This document shows, piece after piece, positions 63,392 through 64,000 of a DNA stretch of 64,000 nt. The DNA lies in assembly GCF_000166295.1 (NCBI RefSeq), contig NC_017506.1, positions 1,302,001-1,366,000 of the forward strand. The letters run 5' to 3'. The notes below the pieces were generated by a model. That model saw only the letters and a program-made list of their open reading frames with translations, was not told where the DNA came from and made no database searches. This stretch comes from Marinobacter adhaerens HP15. GTDB lineage: Bacteria > Pseudomonadota > Gammaproteobacteria > Pseudomonadales > Oleiphilaceae. The first letter of the stretch is position 1. Each line of letters begins with the position of its first letter. A program made the translations under genes and the position numbers.

Positions 63392-64000
63392 ATGGTGCAC
63401 GATAACAAGGTTGTCAGCTTTTCAGGCCAGAAACCGCCCGCCCGGTTTTCTTTGCCTGCGTCCCTCGTGCGCCTTCGTGACGCATCGGGTCAGTCCCTCA
63501 AGTCCGTTCTTGCCAGTTTTTTCGATCGTGCCGATGATGCCCTGTTTGAACTCGCCGACAGAGCCGGCTCCAACCTCGACCAGACCGCCTACTTTGATGC
63601 CATGCGGGAGCTCAGGCTTCGTCGCAAGGCCATGGTGGTCTCGATCCTCCAGTACGTCAGCCAGGCTTTCAATGAAATCGGCAGGTTCCAGCCCCAACAA
63701 AGTGCCAGGTCCCTGGATGAAGTTGACGAGGACTCTCTCAGCCTCGTTGATCATTCCCAGCTTGAGCAGCAGGTGGCAGTCGACAATCTCATAAATAAAC
63801 TCCGGAACCGTTATACCGAACAGATCCGTCTGCTTACCGTCCGGGTCGGGCATCTGGTGCCGGGCATCGAGCTGAAAGACGCACAAATGCCGCTGAGCCC
63901 TGAAATCATCTGTGGCGGTGTTGCCGAGGCCTGTGCAGACCTCGACATTGATATCCGGGCCAAGCTGGTGGTTCTGAAGCTGTTTGATCGCCTGCTTGCC
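63392..64000 (+). CDS. DUF1631 family protein (5' part; continues beyond window)
   Basis: 203 codons from the ATG at 63392, preceded by GGCGGAG, with no stop before the window end. The visible part is soluble and helical, with YFDAMRELRLRRKAMVVSILQYVSQAFNEI and LRNRYTEQIRLLTVRVGHLVPG, which I associate with DUF1631. In Pseudomonas a DUF1631 gene lies next to nadC. Function unknown; full DUF1631 proteins are usually several hundred residues longer. Confidence 0.82.
   Translation, partial: MVHDNKVVSFSGQKPPARFSLPASLVRLRDASGQSLKSVLASFFDRADDALFELADRAGSNLDQTAYFDAMRELRLRRKAMVVSILQYVSQAFNEIGRFQPQQSARSLDEVDEDSLSLVDHSQLEQQVAVDNLINKLRNRYTEQIRLLTVRVGHLVPGIELKDAQMPLSPEIICGGVAEACADLDIDIRAKLVVLKLFDRLLA

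Overview
The window looks like a chromosomal segment of a marine gammaproteobacterium, and gene content and order fit Marinobacter or a close relative best. This is inference: no database search was possible. Supporting points are the Rsx/Rnf electron-transport operon, Na+/solute-symporter-type proteins, the Pseudomonas-like order pyrG-kdsA-eno-ftsB-ispD-ispF-truD-surE-pcm-nlpD-rpoS, and purN-purM divergent from DUF2066-(PgsA-like)-hda. Base composition looks moderately GC-rich and even. Coding density is very high: no stretch over 300 bases lacks a gene, and many neighbours overlap by ATGA-type junctions. I saw no prophage, insertion sequence, CRISPR array or tRNA gene.

Layout. 1-2210: the 3' two thirds of a 23S rRNA gene, a 5S rRNA gene and a bidirectional terminator. 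2233-13613 (minus strand): an acetate/carboxylate uptake and sensing locus. Read in the transcribed direction it holds a DUF294/CBS/cNMP protein, a DnaQ-like exonuclease, a DUF4212 plus large-subunit symporter pair, a small membrane protein, a CrbS/MxtR-type symporter-hybrid histidine kinase, a REC-TPR protein and a small soluble histidine kinase. 13784-18380: Smr protein, small lipoprotein and a molybdenum hydroxylase set (2Fe-2S subunit, Mo-binding subunit, XdhC). 18430-20302: mtnB-mtnD-mtnC of methionine salvage. 20339-24671: DUF3080 lipoprotein, convergent with arsC-wrbA-DUF2069-orphan GspE ATPase. 24740-33725: TlpA-like lipoprotein, dnaE, accA, tilS, pyrG, kdsA. 33850-42613: eno, ftsB, ispD, ispF, truD, surE, pcm, DUF368, nlpD, rpoS. 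42819-49633: chalcone-isomerase-like protein, then nth and rsxABCDGE on the minus strand, with rsxB frameshifted. 49679-56534: metG, apbC, a repeat element, dcd, yjaG-like, avtA, DUF3108. 56625-64000: purN-purM, DUF2066, CDP-alcohol phosphatidyltransferase, hda, orphan ParA, YqcC-like, nadC and the start of a DUF1631 gene cut by the window end.

How it works together. Most genes are housekeeping: replication (dnaE, hda), nucleotide synthesis (pyrG, dcd, purN, purM), lipid and isoprenoid precursors (accA, ispD, ispF), envelope (kdsA, ftsB, nlpD), RNA modification and charging (tilS, truD, metG), stationary-phase survival (surE, pcm, rpoS) and redox (Rsx, WrbA). The most unusual part is the signalling cluster at 2233-8062. 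Three phosphotransfer proteins are encoded in translationally coupled genes beside a symporter, with no DNA-binding response regulator in the window. Other points worth a second look are a terminator whose arm duplicates the next gene's ribosome binding site (8630-8673), a one-base homopolymer frameshift in rsxB (48817-48822), a phased array of GTAAC sites upstream of nlpD-rpoS (40335-40435), a double-hairpin REP-like element (53059-53150) and a near-perfect hairpin between kdsA and eno.
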